Below the pieces are notes generated by a model that searched no databases, had not been told where the DNA came from, and saw nothing but the letters and a program-made list of their open reading frames with translations. Below, piece by piece: positions 1 to 7,676 of a stretch of 24,155 bases of DNA. The stretch is from Microthrixaceae bacterium. GTDB taxonomy: Bacteria; Actinomycetota; Acidimicrobiia; Acidimicrobiales; Microtrichaceae. How positions within the stretch are numbered: position 1 is the stretch's first letter; each line of letters starts with the position of its first letter. The position numbers were made by a program, and so were the translations under genes. Location: assembly GCA_020637215.1 (NCBI GenBank), contig JACJWI010000013.1:1-24155 (forward strand), written 5' to 3'.

Positions 1-962
1 GCGAAGAACCCGAGCAGCAACGGACCGACGGTGCCGTCGGAGAACGCGTGGACCGACTCGACCACCCCGGATCGGGTCAGGAACGTGCCCAGGATCGTCA
101 GCGAGAACGTGGCGCACAACAGCGACAGGTTCCAGACCCGCAGCATCCCCCGGCGCTCCTGGACCATCACCGAGTGGATGTAGGCCGTCGCGGTCAGCCA
201 CGGAAGGAACGACGCGTTCTCGACCGGGTCCCACTTCCAGTACCCGCCCCAGCCGAGCACCTCGTAGCTCCACCAGGCGCCCAGCACGATGCCGGCGGTG
301 AGGAACATCCAGGCGAACAGCGTCCAGCGCCGGGTCTCGACCAGCCACCCCTCCCCCACCCGACCCGTCACCAGCGCCGCCACGGCGAACGCGAACGGGA
401 CGGTGAAACCGACGTAGCCCAGGTAGAGCATCGGCGGATGGAACGCCATCAGGATGTGGTTCTGCAGCAGCGGGTTGGGTCCCGGGCCGTCGTAGCCGGG
501 CGGCGGGACCACCCCGCGGAACGGGTTGGTGGCGCTGAGCATCAGGCCGAAGAAGAACACCGCCACCACGAACATGACGATGAGCGCCCACGCCACCAGC
601 GGGTCCGAGGAGCGCCGGCGGAACTTGTGGGCGACCAGGAACGTGTAGCCGGCCAGGATCGCCGCCCACAGCAGGATCGACCCGTCGAGAGCGGACCACA
701 TGGTGGCCACGTTGAACAGCGGCGGGGTCCGTGACGAGCCGTGCTCGAACACGTAGCGGACGGTGTAGTCGCGGGTGATCAGCGCCCGCTGCATGGCGAA
801 GCAGGCCAGCACCGCCCCGGCCAGCACGATGCCGGCGTAGGAGCGGCCCATGCGCAGCAGCGACTCGCGTCGCGTCCGCAGGCCGGTGGCCAGAACGATG
901 ATGCCGAGGAGCGCCCCGCCGAATCCGACGATGACCCCGGCCAGTCCGAGGGCCCGGTTCAC
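1..962 (-). CDS. ccmF: Cytochrome c-type biogenesis protein CcmF, N-terminal part (runs off left edge)
   Basis: This is the heme lyase core subunit of System I cytochrome c maturation, an inner-membrane protein that takes heme from holo-CcmE and helps attach it to apocytochrome c. The frame is open from a GTG at 962 to the window edge (about 320 codons), so the C-terminus is missing. Several hydrophobic helices are visible. The tryptophan-rich heme-handling (WWD) motif reads WWSYEVLGWGGYWKWDPVEN and is followed by ASFLPWL; the upstream segment QNHILMAFHPPMLYLGYVG is also typical of CcmF. The GTG start overlaps the ccmE stop as GTGA, suggesting translational coupling. It is the last visible gene of the ccmABCDEF operon; ccmG/ccmH-type genes would be expected further left but cannot be seen. 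Confidence 0.95.
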   Translation of the reverse strand, partial: MNRALGLAGVIVGFGGALLGIIVLATGLRTRRESLLRMGRSYAGIVLAGAVLACFAMQRALITRDYTVRYVFEHGSSRTPPLFNVATMWSALDGSILLWAAILAGYTFLVAHKFRRRSSDPLVAWALIVMFVVAVFFFGLMLSATNPFRGVVPPPGYDGPGPNPLLQNHILMAFHPPMLYLGYVGFTVPFAFAVAALVTGRVGEGWLVETRRWTLFAWMFLTAGIVLGAWWSYEVLGWGGYWKWDPVENASFLPWLTATAYIHSVMVQERRGMLRVWNLSLLCATFSLTILGTFLTRSGVVESVHAFSDGTVGPLLLGFF

Positions 963-1603
963 CCGGAGGCACCCCCCAGCGCCGGTCCCCCCGGGCCGGT
1001 CTCGGTCACGTCCTGCGCGGCGGGCCCCCCCGGTGCGGTCGTGGTCACCGCGTCCTTCTCGGCCTCCCGGACCCGGTCGTGGTTCTCCTCGTCGTAGGTC
1101 GCGTCGTGGCGGACCAGGATCGTGTCGCTGTGGAACGTGTCGCCGCGGAGGGTGCCCTCGAGCACCACGGGGATCTTGGGGCCGAACAGCTCGGGCGGGT
1201 CACCGACGTGGTCGACGGGCAGCTCCTCGCCCCGGAAGCGCAGCACGAAGCTCACGCCGTCGTCGGTCTTGCGCACCGTTCCGTCGACCACGTTGCCCTG
1301 CACGCGGATGCGCTCGCCCTGCAGCTCGTCGTGCTTCGCGGCGACCTCGTCGACGTTGTAGAAGAACGTCGACGCGTCGCGGAGGCCGTTGACCAGCACC
1401 AGGCCGAGCCCGACCACGATCACGGCGACGACGCCGACCGCCACGTAGGTCCGGGTCCGCGACGAACCCGACCCGCCCGGGCGTCGGTCGGGAGCGGTTC
1501 GAGGGGTGACGTCGAGCCGGTCGTCGCGCTCGACCGGTCCCGTGGTCGCGTCGGCGGACTCGGGATCGTCGAGATGCATCCCGTCGGGATCGGGCGGGGT
1601 CAC
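959..1603 (-). CDS. ccmE: Cytochrome c maturation protein CcmE (heme chaperone)
   Basis: CcmE binds heme covalently on the outer face of the membrane and carries it from CcmABCD to CcmF. The 214-aa product has an acidic/proline-rich cytoplasmic tail of about 50 residues, one transmembrane anchor (about 53-73), then the OB-fold domain. The heme-binding motif is present as H166-D-A-T-Y170 (HxxxY), so this is the histidine type rather than the cysteine variant known from some other lineages. After the motif comes a Gly/Pro/Thr-rich tail. I chose the GTG at 1603 because a GGAGG lies 5 nt upstream and the GTG overlaps the ccmD stop (GTGA). An internal ATG at 1579 has no ribosome binding site. The N-terminal tail is longer than in proteobacterial CcmE. 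Confidence 0.92.
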   Translation of the reverse strand: MTPPDPDGMHLDDPESADATTGPVERDDRLDVTPRTAPDRRPGGSGSSRTRTYVAVGVVAVIVVGLGLVLVNGLRDASTFFYNVDEVAAKHDELQGERIRVQGNVVDGTVRKTDDGVSFVLRFRGEELPVDHVGDPPELFGPKIPVVLEGTLRGDTFHSDTILVRHDATYDEENHDRVREAEKDAVTTTAPGGPAAQDVTETGPGGPALGGASG

Positions 1604-1734
1604 AGCCACCTCCGCTCGTCGGGCGGCACCGAGCGCGACAGCTTGCGCCCGCGCCGCAGCAGCCACAGCGAGTAGAGCCCGAGCGATCCGAATGTCGCGA
1701 TCCAGGCCGTCGCGATGTACGCGGTGTCGCTCAT
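1600..1734 (-). CDS. ccmD: CcmD-like small membrane protein (44 aa)
   Basis: This 44-codon gene fills the gap between ccmC and ccmE exactly: its ATG overlaps the ccmC stop (ATGA) and its TGA overlaps the ccmE GTG start. The product starts MSDTAYIATAWIATFGSLGL, has one membrane helix (about residues 5-26) and then a basic segment with RRGRK. That is the usual CcmD plan: a short N-terminus, one helix, then a positively charged cytoplasmic tail. In known systems CcmD helps release holo-CcmE from the CcmABC complex. The call rests on position, size and topology, since CcmD sequences are poorly conserved. Confidence 0.85.
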   Translation of the reverse strand: MSDTAYIATAWIATFGSLGLYSLWLLRRGRKLSRSVPPDERRWL

Positions 1735-2540
1735 GACGCACCTCCGGCGCTCGACGGGACGGCCCGCTCGGCCCGGCGCTCCGCGATGGCGGCGTCGACG
1801 CCGACGTCAGCGGCCCGCTCGGCCAGCCACGCCACCCGGAAGCGGTGGATCAGCAGCCAGGCGAACAGCACGAGGAACACGGTCAGGCCCAGGTAGGCGG
1901 TGAACAGCTGCAGACCCTTCATGTCGGGGTCGACGGTGCCGAAGATCGTCTTCTCCTGGTGCAGGCCCCGCCACCAGTCGACCGCCTTGTGGGTGATCGG
2001 GATGTTGACGACCGCCATGATGCCGATCACGGCGCTGATCGTGCCGCGGGTGCGCGTGTCGTTGGGGATCTGACGGACCGCCAGGTAGCCGACGTAGGTC
2101 AACATGAGCACCGCCGTGGTGGTCAGCCGCGGCTCCCAGCGCCAGAACACCCCCCAGGTGATCTTCCCCCACAGCATCCCGTTGAGGATGGTGAGGGCGA
2201 AGAACAGCACGCCGAGCTCGGCCGACGACGCGGCGAACAGGTCCCAGAACTCGGTGCGCTTCCACAGGTACATCACCGAGGCGATCGCCGTGATCACGAA
2301 GGCCAGGTACGCGGTCGAGACCGTGGGCACGTGCATGTACAGGATGCGGATCGTGTCGCCCAGCTCGGCGTCGGCCGGGGTGAGGAACACGCCGAGCAGG
2401 ACCAGCGCGGCGATGCCCACCAGGGTGATCACGCCGAGCACCCGGGTGGCGGTCGACCCGGTCGTGGGCGGACCCGTCGGTGGTTCCGATGCGGCGCCCG
2501 GGGGCCGGCCCGCGCCGGTCGTCGGGTTGTCGACTGTCAT
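1731..2540 (-). CDS. ccmC: Heme exporter/handling protein CcmC
   Basis: CcmC is the membrane protein that presents heme to CcmE in System I. The 269-aa product has six hydrophobic segments after a proline/threonine-rich N-terminal tail of about 30 residues. The WWD-type motif is WGVFWRWEPRLT (129-140), with Glu where Asp is usual. The two expected external histidine ligands are H70 in YMHVPTV and H194 in DWWRGLHQ. The ATG at 2540 overlaps the ccmB stop as ATGA, and its own stop overlaps the ccmD start. The extended N-terminal tail and the D-to-E change are the only departures from the family pattern. Confidence 0.95.
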   Translation of the reverse strand: MTVDNPTTGAGRPPGAASEPPTGPPTTGSTATRVLGVITLVGIAALVLLGVFLTPADAELGDTIRILYMHVPTVSTAYLAFVITAIASVMYLWKRTEFWDLFAASSAELGVLFFALTILNGMLWGKITWGVFWRWEPRLTTTAVLMLTYVGYLAVRQIPNDTRTRGTISAVIGIMAVVNIPITHKAVDWWRGLHQEKTIFGTVDPDMKGLQLFTAYLGLTVFLVLFAWLLIHRFRVAWLAERAADVGVDAAIAERRAERAVPSSAGGAS

Positions 2541-3202
2541 GCGTCCTCCAGGAGGGGCCGGAACAGGAGCGCTCCGAGCGTGAGGTAGACCACGGCGAAT
2601 ATGCCCAACAGGGCGACCCAGGGCCAACCCGGACCAGCTTCGCGCCCCAGAGCCACTTCGAAGCCGCGGGTGGCGCCGATCAGCACCGGAGCGAGCAGCG
2701 GCAGCAGGAGCAACGGCAGCAGCGTGGTCCCGCTGCGCAGCCGGGCCGCCAGCGCCCCGTACACCGCGCCGGCCGCGGCGATGCCGACGGTGGCGACCAG
2801 GGCGACGCCGACGGTGAGCACCGGCGTGCGGAACGTCGTGTCGTAGAAGACCGCGACCGCCACCGCGAGGACCGCCTCGACCGCCAGGAGCTGGACGGCC
2901 AGTGCGGCGACCTTGCCGGCGTAGATGGCGGCGGGGGCCAGACCCGACAGGCGAAGGGCGTCGAAGATCCCGTCGGCCGCCTCGACCGAGAACGCTCGCT
3001 CGATCATCAGCACCGACGAGAACAGGACGACCACCCAGAACAGTCCGGAGGTGACACGGTCGAGCACGCCACGCTCGGGGTCCAGCGCGAAGGCGAACAG
3101 CAGCACGACCAGCAGCGAGAACGGGAGCACCTGTCCGATGCCGACCTTGGAGCGCCACTCGAGGCGGAGGTCCTTGGTCATGACCAGCACCGCGTCACGC
3201 AT
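2537..3202 (-). CDS. ccmB: Heme exporter protein CcmB (ABC transporter permease)
   Basis: CcmB is the permease partner of CcmA; the CcmAB ATPase drives release of holo-CcmE from CcmC. The 221-aa product has the family size and six hydrophobic segments. Its N-terminus (MRDAVLVMTKDLRLEWRSK) and the segment ERAFSVEAADGIFDALRLSG, following the second helix, match the CcmB pattern of a cytoplasmic amphipathic N-terminus and an E(R)xxxxE loop. The ATG at 3202 lies 8 nt inside the end of ccmA. Longer in-frame extensions upstream would run through ccmA in a different frame and are not credible. Confidence 0.93.
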   Translation of the reverse strand: MRDAVLVMTKDLRLEWRSKVGIGQVLPFSLLVVLLFAFALDPERGVLDRVTSGLFWVVVLFSSVLMIERAFSVEAADGIFDALRLSGLAPAAIYAGKVAALAVQLLAVEAVLAVAVAVFYDTTFRTPVLTVGVALVATVGIAAAGAVYGALAARLRSGTTLLPLLLLPLLAPVLIGATRGFEVALGREAGPGWPWVALLGIFAVVYLTLGALLFRPLLEDA

Positions 3203-3911
3203 CGGACGCGACTCCCTCCGAGGGTGGGGCGGCCAGCGGAGACGGGGCATCCAGCGGCGGGGCATCCTGTGGCGCTGTGACCACCGTTCCGCCGACGACC
3301 TCGACGGTCCTGTCCGCCACGTCGTCGGCCCGGTCGAGCTCGTGGGACGCGAACAGCACCGTCGCACCCACCGACGCCGCCTCGCGGACGAGACCGTCGA
3401 TGATGTCGCGCCCCGACGCGTCGAGCCCGGCGTGCGGTTCGTCGAGCAGCCACAGCTCGGGTCGCCGGGCCACCATCGCCGCGAACGACACCCGCCGACG
3501 CTGACCGGCCGACAGGGTATGCACCGGCAGGTCGTGCAACCGGGAGGCCACCTCGAGCCGGTCGAGGGCCCGGCGCCCATCCGCGACCTCGGCGCCCGCG
3601 GCCCGGGCCCAGAAGTCGACGTTCTCGGTCACGGTCAGGTCGTCGTAGAGGTACGTGGCGTGGCCGAGCAGACCGACCCGGCGACGGATCGCGGAGCGGT
3701 GGCGGACCAGGTCCACCCCCAGGACCTCGGCCACCCCCGAGCTCACCGCGGCCAGACCGGCGCACACCCGCAGCAGGGTGGTCTTGCCGGCGCCGTTGGG
3801 GCCCCGCAGCAGCACGACCTCGCCCCGCGCCACGTCCAGATCGGCCCCGGCCAGGGCCGGGAACCGGCCGAGGAGGGCGACGGCATCACGGAGGTGGACT
3901 GCGAGCTCCAA
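3195..3911 (-). CDS. ccmA: Heme ABC exporter ATP-binding protein CcmA
   Basis: This is the ATPase of the CcmAB complex. The 238-aa product has all ABC motifs: Walker A GPNGAGKTT (37-45), signature LSAGQRRR, Walker B LWLLDEP followed by HAGLD, and the switch histidine in ASHE. A Pro/Ala-rich tail of about 30 residues follows the catalytic core. The frame stays open far upstream, but coding-like sequence begins around LELAVHL. The best start is TTG at 3911, with GGAAG about 9 nt upstream; no ATG or GTG occurs at a sensible place. It is the first gene of the ccm operon and is divergent from the sortase, with a possible -10 in the shared 127-nt gap. Confidence 0.93.
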   Translation of the reverse strand: MELAVHLRDAVALLGRFPALAGADLDVARGEVVLLRGPNGAGKTTLLRVCAGLAAVSSGVAEVLGVDLVRHRSAIRRRVGLLGHATYLYDDLTVTENVDFWARAAGAEVADGRRALDRLEVASRLHDLPVHTLSAGQRRRVSFAAMVARRPELWLLDEPHAGLDASGRDIIDGLVREAASVGATVLFASHELDRADDVADRTVEVVGGTVVTAPQDAPPLDAPSPLAAPPSEGVASDA

Positions 3912-3988
3912 GGGACAGGACTTCCGAGCGGATCGGAGGGCGGAGGGAGCGCCGCGCCACAGCGGAGAGCACCCTCGGGGACCCGGCA

Positions 3989-3994
3989 ACGCTA
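3989..3994 (-). promoter_or_regulatory. Possible -10 element for the ccm operon
   Basis: On the minus strand TAGCGT fits the actinobacterial TANNNT -10 consensus. A weak TTGGCC lies 19 nt further upstream. It sits 78 nt before the ccmA TTG start, in the gap shared with the sortase promoter. The short inverted repeat CCGGT/(G)CCGG surrounds it. The -35 match is poor, so this is tentative. Confidence 0.3.
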
Positions 3995-4026
3995 CCGGTC
4001 GCGTCGGGGCGCGGGCCAAGCCCCGA

Positions 4027-4032
4027 TACGGT
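4027..4032 (+). promoter_or_regulatory. -10 element positioned for a leaderless sortase mRNA
   Basis: TACGGT (TANNNT) is followed by exactly 6 nt and then the GTG at 4039. Since transcription usually starts about 6-7 nt after the -10, the first transcribed bases would be the start codon. No convincing -35 hexamer is seen. The same spacing recurs at several other genes in this window. Confidence 0.5.
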
Positions 4033-4038
4033 GGTGAG

Positions 4039-4983
4039 GTGCTGTCGAAGGCTCTGGGGTTCCTCGGCCGGGCGTTCATCATCGTCGGCCTGTTCATCCT
4101 GGGCTTCGTCGCGTTCCAGCTCTGGGGCACCAGCCTGGAGGAGGGCCGCAACCAGTCCGAGCTCACCGACCAGCTCGCCCACTCGGTGCGCAACACCGCC
4201 AAGGTCTCCTCCGACGGCGACGCCGGCAAGCTCGCCAACGCGCTGGCCAAGGCGTTCGAGAACACCGACCCGGCCACCGCGCCGCCCACACCGGCCCCCG
4301 CCGAGGGCGAGCCGGTCGGCGTGATCCAGATCCCCAAGATCGGCCTGGAGCGCGTCATCGTCCAGGGGGTCTCCAAGAAGGACCTGAAGAAGGGGCCGGG
4401 CCACTACCCGGGCACCCCACTTCCGGGCCAGGCCGGCAACTCCGGCATCGCCGGGCACCGAACCACCTACGGCGCGCCGTTCAACCGGATCGACGAGTTG
4501 GCTCCCGGCGACGAGATCACCATCACCACCCCGCAGGGACGGTTCCTCTACAAGGTGATCAAGGCACCCGACTCCGACGCGGCGCCCTACATCGTCAAGC
4601 CCACCGACGTGACCGTGCTCGACGACAAGGGCGACAACCGCATCACGCTGACGGCCTGTCATCCCGAGTACTCGGCCCGCCAGCGGATCATCGTCAACGC
4701 CGTGCTGTCCGAGGAGCCGGCGCCCACCTCGCCGCCTTCCAAGGCGGTGACCGAGGCGGTGACCACCTCGAACCGCGCCCTCGACGAGGGCATGTCCGGC
4801 GACGACTCGGCCCTGCTCCCCGCGATCGCCTTCGCTGTCGCGGCGCTGCTGGTCGGGATCGCAGCGTGGTTCATCGGCACACGCTGGAAGAAGTGGCCGA
4901 TGTGGGTTCTGGGCACCCCGATCGTGCTCGGCCTGGTGTGGTTCAGCTACGTGTACCTGGACCGGTACCTGCCGTCGCTGTGA
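4039..4983 (+). CDS. Sortase, class E-like, with C-terminal membrane segments
   Basis: Sortases are membrane-bound cysteine transpeptidases that attach secreted proteins to the cell wall. The 314-aa product has an N-terminal signal anchor (about 9-30), an Ala/Pro-rich linker, then the sortase beta-barrel. The catalytic residues are visible: H140 in AGHRTTYG, C207 in LTACHPEYSA and R216 in ARQRI. The TLTxCHPxxSARQR arrangement is that of class E-type enzymes. Unlike many sortases there are two further hydrophobic helices at the C-terminus (about 255-275 and 284-305), which would place the catalytic domain outside between membrane anchors. The GTG start is preceded by a -10-like element at leaderless spacing. 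The stop overlaps the following lipoprotein gene. No protein with an obvious sorting signal is in the window, so the substrate is unknown. Confidence 0.92.
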   Translation: MLSKALGFLGRAFIIVGLFILGFVAFQLWGTSLEEGRNQSELTDQLAHSVRNTAKVSSDGDAGKLANALAKAFENTDPATAPPTPAPAEGEPVGVIQIPKIGLERVIVQGVSKKDLKKGPGHYPGTPLPGQAGNSGIAGHRTTYGAPFNRIDELAPGDEITITTPQGRFLYKVIKAPDSDAAPYIVKPTDVTVLDDKGDNRITLTACHPEYSARQRIIVNAVLSEEPAPTSPPSKAVTEAVTTSNRALDEGMSGDDSALLPAIAFAVAALLVGIAAWFIGTRWKKWPMWVLGTPIVLGLVWFSYVYLDRYLPSL

Positions 4984-5540
4984 GCACCGGCCGATCTTCA
5001 TCCCGCCGGCCCGGGCCGCTCGTCGCGATCGGTCTTCTCGCCGCGGCGACGTTGTCGGTGGCCCTGGGCGCCTGTTCGGGCAAATCCGGCGGTTCCACCT
5101 CCGAGAAGTCGACCACCACCACCGAGGTGACCACGACGACCTTCGGGCTCCCGGCCGGAGCGGAGGCGACGGGTCTCCGGGAGCTGACCGTCGGCCAGTG
5201 CTTCGAGCTGCCGGTCGACGATCCCGGAGCCGACGACCGGGCGGTGTGGGTCCTGCCCTGCTCGGACCCCCACACCCACGAGGTGGTCTCGTTGCTCGAC
5301 TACGGCGGCGCCACCGTCCGAGGTGGCGGCTACCCGGGTCGGACCGTCGTCCAGGACTGGGCCGAGCAGAACTGCTACGCCGGCTTCGAGGCGGCGGTCG
5401 GTGAGCCGTGGACCGAGTCCGACTTCGACATCGAGACATGGTGGCCGTCGGAGGAGTCCTGGGCCCGGAGGGACCGCAAGGTGATCTGCACCGTGTACCC
5501 GTCGAGCGGCGGACGCACCACCGGTCCGGTCCGGCCCTGA
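4980..5540 (+). CDS. Septum formation family lipoprotein
   Basis: The 186-aa product begins with a positively charged signal peptide and a lipobox ending LGAC (C32), so it is a predicted lipoprotein. A Ser/Thr-rich linker with TTTTEVTTTT follows. The domain after it carries LTVGQCFELP and VLPCSDPHTHEVV, the Cys-containing pattern of the Septum_form family known from actinobacterial membrane and cell-wall proteins. Further cysteines at NCYAGF and VICTVY probably form extracytoplasmic disulfides. The GTG start overlaps the sortase stop as GTGA, so the two are almost certainly one transcript. Its molecular role is not known; the pairing with a sortase suggests an envelope function. Confidence 0.8.
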   Translation: MSTGRSSSRRPGPLVAIGLLAAATLSVALGACSGKSGGSTSEKSTTTTEVTTTTFGLPAGAEATGLRELTVGQCFELPVDDPGADDRAVWVLPCSDPHTHEVVSLLDYGGATVRGGGYPGRTVVQDWAEQNCYAGFEAAVGEPWTESDFDIETWWPSEESWARRDRKVICTVYPSSGGRTTGPVRP

Positions 5541-5613
5541 CCCGCCACGCCGGCCGGCCGGTCTGCCGGATTTCTGAGGCGCGGATTGCGACAAGGTGTG
5601 TCGTTGAGGACCC

Positions 5614-6390
5614 CTATGTTCCGCGGAAGGCGGGGGGGCGGCGCTCGGTGAAGGCCAGACGGCCCTCGACCAGATCACCCGAGGCCCACGCCGCCTCGAA
5701 CGCGGCCCGGTAGGCGCCGTCGGGATCGATCTGCTCGCCGGGACGCTCGAGCAGGTCCAGACCCAGCTTGGAGCCGGCCAACGTCAGCGGAGCGAGACCG
5801 GCGATCTCATCGGCCAGAGCGGTCGCCGTATCGAGCACCGCGACCCCGGGTCCGGTGTCCCCGTCCGGTTCGACGATCTCGTGCACCAGACCGGCGCGGT
5901 GCGCATCCGCGGCGGTCACCGGACGGGCGGTCAGCACCATCCACCGCGCCGTCGACGGCCCGGCCAGCAGCGCCAGGCGCTGGATCGTCCAGTGGTCGAC
6001 CATCAGGCCCAACTTGGCCACCGGGACCGCGAAGCGGGCGTCGGGCGTGGCCAGTCGGAGGTCGCACGACAGGGCCAGCTGCATCCCCAGGCCCATGCAC
6101 GCCCCGGAGATGGCGGCGACGGTCGGGAACGGCAGGGCGGCCAGGTCGTCGAGAGCCGCACGCAGCGCCCGGGTGAACGCCAGGTCCTCGAGCTCCTTGA
6201 GGTCGGCCCCGGCGCAGAACTGATCCGCGTCACCGGTGAGGACCAGCGCCCGCACCTGGTCCGCGGCCGCCCGGCGCACGCCGTCGTGCAGCTCGTCGAG
6301 GGCGGTGTGGTTGAGCGCGTTACGCCGCTCAGGACGGGAGATGGTCAGGCGCGCCACCGCGCCGTCCCGGGAGTAGCTGACGATGCTCAC
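5614..6390 (-). CDS. Enoyl-CoA hydratase/isomerase family protein (crotonase fold, atypical active site)
   Basis: The 258-aa product has the crotonase fold: an N-terminal strand region with LTISRPERRNALN, oxyanion-hole loop FCAGADLKEL (58-67), and GACMGLGMQLALSCDLRLA (97-115). Compared with rat mitochondrial enoyl-CoA hydratase, the two catalytic glutamates are missing: Q104 stands for Glu144 and V124 for Glu164. It may therefore be an isomerase, thioesterase-like or non-hydratase member; the substrate cannot be told from sequence. The start is GTG at 6390. It lies 46 nt after the DUF2269-like gene on the same strand and may share its transcript. Confidence 0.85.
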   Translation of the reverse strand: MSIVSYSRDGAVARLTISRPERRNALNHTALDELHDGVRRAAADQVRALVLTGDADQFCAGADLKELEDLAFTRALRAALDDLAALPFPTVAAISGACMGLGMQLALSCDLRLATPDARFAVPVAKLGLMVDHWTIQRLALLAGPSTARWMVLTARPVTAADAHRAGLVHEIVEPDGDTGPGVAVLDTATALADEIAGLAPLTLAGSKLGLDLLERPGEQIDPDGAYRAAFEAAWASGDLVEGRLAFTERRPPAFRGT

Positions 6391-6436
6391 GGCGTGGTGT
6401 CCGGTCTGCAGGGCGAGGTCCGGGCTGCGGACCGCG

Positions 6437-6844
6437 TCAGAGGCCCGGCTTCCAGATCATCAGGTAGAGGCCGACGATGAGGCACAGGTGCAGCCCACCG
6501 GTCAGGCCCGGAACCGCAGAGGTCGATCCGTTCTCGTAGGCCCGGGCGATCAGGTACTGCAGCACGATGGCGACGATCACCACCAGGAAGGCGATCGAGA
6601 TCCACATCTGATCGAACTTGAACACTGCGACGTCCTGGACCTTGCTGGTCAGGATCAGTCCGATGCCGGCCAGGAACAGCACCACCAGCGCCGGCAGCTG
6701 GATCAGCTTGTTGACCTTGGCCAGCGCGGCGTCGTCGGTGTTGGCCCGCTGCAGCATCGGCTGCACGAAGTTGCCGCCGAAGGCGACGACCGCCGCCAGG
6801 ATGTGGATGAGCAGCAGTACCTGGAACGCGGTGTTGTCGACCAT
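6437..6844 (-). CDS. Four-TM integral membrane protein, DUF2269-like
   Basis: The 135-aa product has four hydrophobic segments (about 7-27, 50-68, 80-100, 115-132) and little else. The first helix with LLLIHILAAVVAFGGNF resembles the His/Gly helix of the DUF2269 family of predicted membrane proteins; the function of that family is not known. The ATG at 6844 lies 11 nt after the DUF5317-like gene stop, so the two are probably cotranscribed. I assign the family from motif and topology only. Confidence 0.65.
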   Translation of the reverse strand: MVDNTAFQVLLLIHILAAVVAFGGNFVQPMLQRANTDDAALAKVNKLIQLPALVVLFLAGIGLILTSKVQDVAVFKFDQMWISIAFLVVIVAIVLQYLIARAYENGSTSAVPGLTGGLHLCLIVGLYLMIWKPGL

Positions 6845-6855
6845 GGCGGCGCAGC

Positions 6856-7530
6856 CTACCGGCGACGGCGACCGCCCTCCGCGCTCCCCAGCCGCGACGG
6901 GTGCAGGCCCGGTCCCCTGCGCGGAGCCGGGCCACGACCCAGGGCGGCCAGAGCGGAGCTGTAGTCCCCCGATCCGCCCCGACCGTGGTGACCGCTCGGC
7001 CGCCCCACCTCGTAGCGCCGCAGGATGCTGGCGACGACCAGCGCGAGCCCGACCAGGATCAGGACGTCGCCGATCGAGATGACCTGACCCCACGGCAGCG
7101 GGATCACGTCGCCCAGGAATCCGAGGATCGACCCGTCGGCCGTGCGGCCGCCGTTCAGGACCACGGAGTCCGCCTGGGCCTCGGTGATGATCCCGGCCGA
7201 CACCAGCGCCGAGGTGCTGACCGGCATGCCCCAGTTGAGGACCGTGACCAGCAGGTTGAGTCCCAGCCCCGCGACCACCAGCACCATCCCGCCGATGCGG
7301 ACGTTGACCACCGCGAACCCCAGCAGCGCGGCGGTCGCCACGATCGACAGGAACGTCATCACCGGACCGGACCAGGGCACGAGGTCGACCAGGACGGTGA
7401 GGACGACCCCGCCGACGAGTGCCTCCCACAGCGGCGGCACCCACTCCCACAGGTTCGACAGCCGCCCACCCCAGTACAGCCCGAGGCCGACGCCGATCCC
7501 GATGGCGAGGAGGGTCGGGACGATGGCCAC
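6856..7530 (-). CDS. DUF5317-like membrane protein
   Basis: The 224-aa product has about five hydrophobic segments, among them NLLVTVLNWGMPVS and, near residue 140, FLGDVIPLPW followed by SIGDVLILVGLAL. The Asn-containing helix, the LGDxIPLP loop and the GDVLILVG helix resemble the DUF5317 family of actinobacterial membrane proteins, which has no known function. A basic, Gly/Arg-rich cytoplasmic tail follows the last helix. The GTG at 7530 is preceded at exactly 6 nt by a TAGTTT -10 element, supporting this start and leaderless expression. It heads a possible three-gene minus-strand operon. Confidence 0.7.
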   Translation of the reverse strand: MAIVPTLLAIGIGVGLGLYWGGRLSNLWEWVPPLWEALVGGVVLTVLVDLVPWSGPVMTFLSIVATAALLGFAVVNVRIGGMVLVVAGLGLNLLVTVLNWGMPVSTSALVSAGIITEAQADSVVLNGGRTADGSILGFLGDVIPLPWGQVISIGDVLILVGLALVVASILRRYEVGRPSGHHGRGGSGDYSSALAALGRGPAPRRGPGLHPSRLGSAEGGRRRR

Positions 7531-7536
7531 CGCGGG

Positions 7537-7542
7537 AAACTA
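7537..7542 (-). promoter_or_regulatory. -10 element at leaderless spacing for the DUF5317-like gene
   Basis: On the minus strand TAGTTT is followed by CCCGCG and then the GTG start at 7530. The 6-nt spacing is identical to that at the sortase. No strong -35 is visible. Confidence 0.5.
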
Positions 7543-7676
7543 GCCGTCGGCCGGCTCCCGGAGCACCCCTAGGACAGGTTCGGGTTCCCGTCAACGGGTC
7601 GCGGTCCCCGATGACAGGAGAGGTCTCGCCGTTGTTCCCTCCTCGGAGTCGCCCGGACGGACCGGGCGGCTCGCAC

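Noticed and set aside
5541..5613. Possible promoter (TTGCGA ... TATGTT) and a short CGACA/TGTCG hairpin between the lipoprotein and crotonase genes
   Set aside because: The spacer between the hexamers is 23 nt, no gene starts there, and the 5-bp stem is weak with no T run; the region is a short gap between convergent genes.
7583..7668. Short inverted repeats (CCCGT/ACGGG and CGCCCG/CGGGCG) upstream of the WXG100 gene
   Set aside because: Stems of this size are expected by chance at this GC content and I see no -10 in fixed relation to them.
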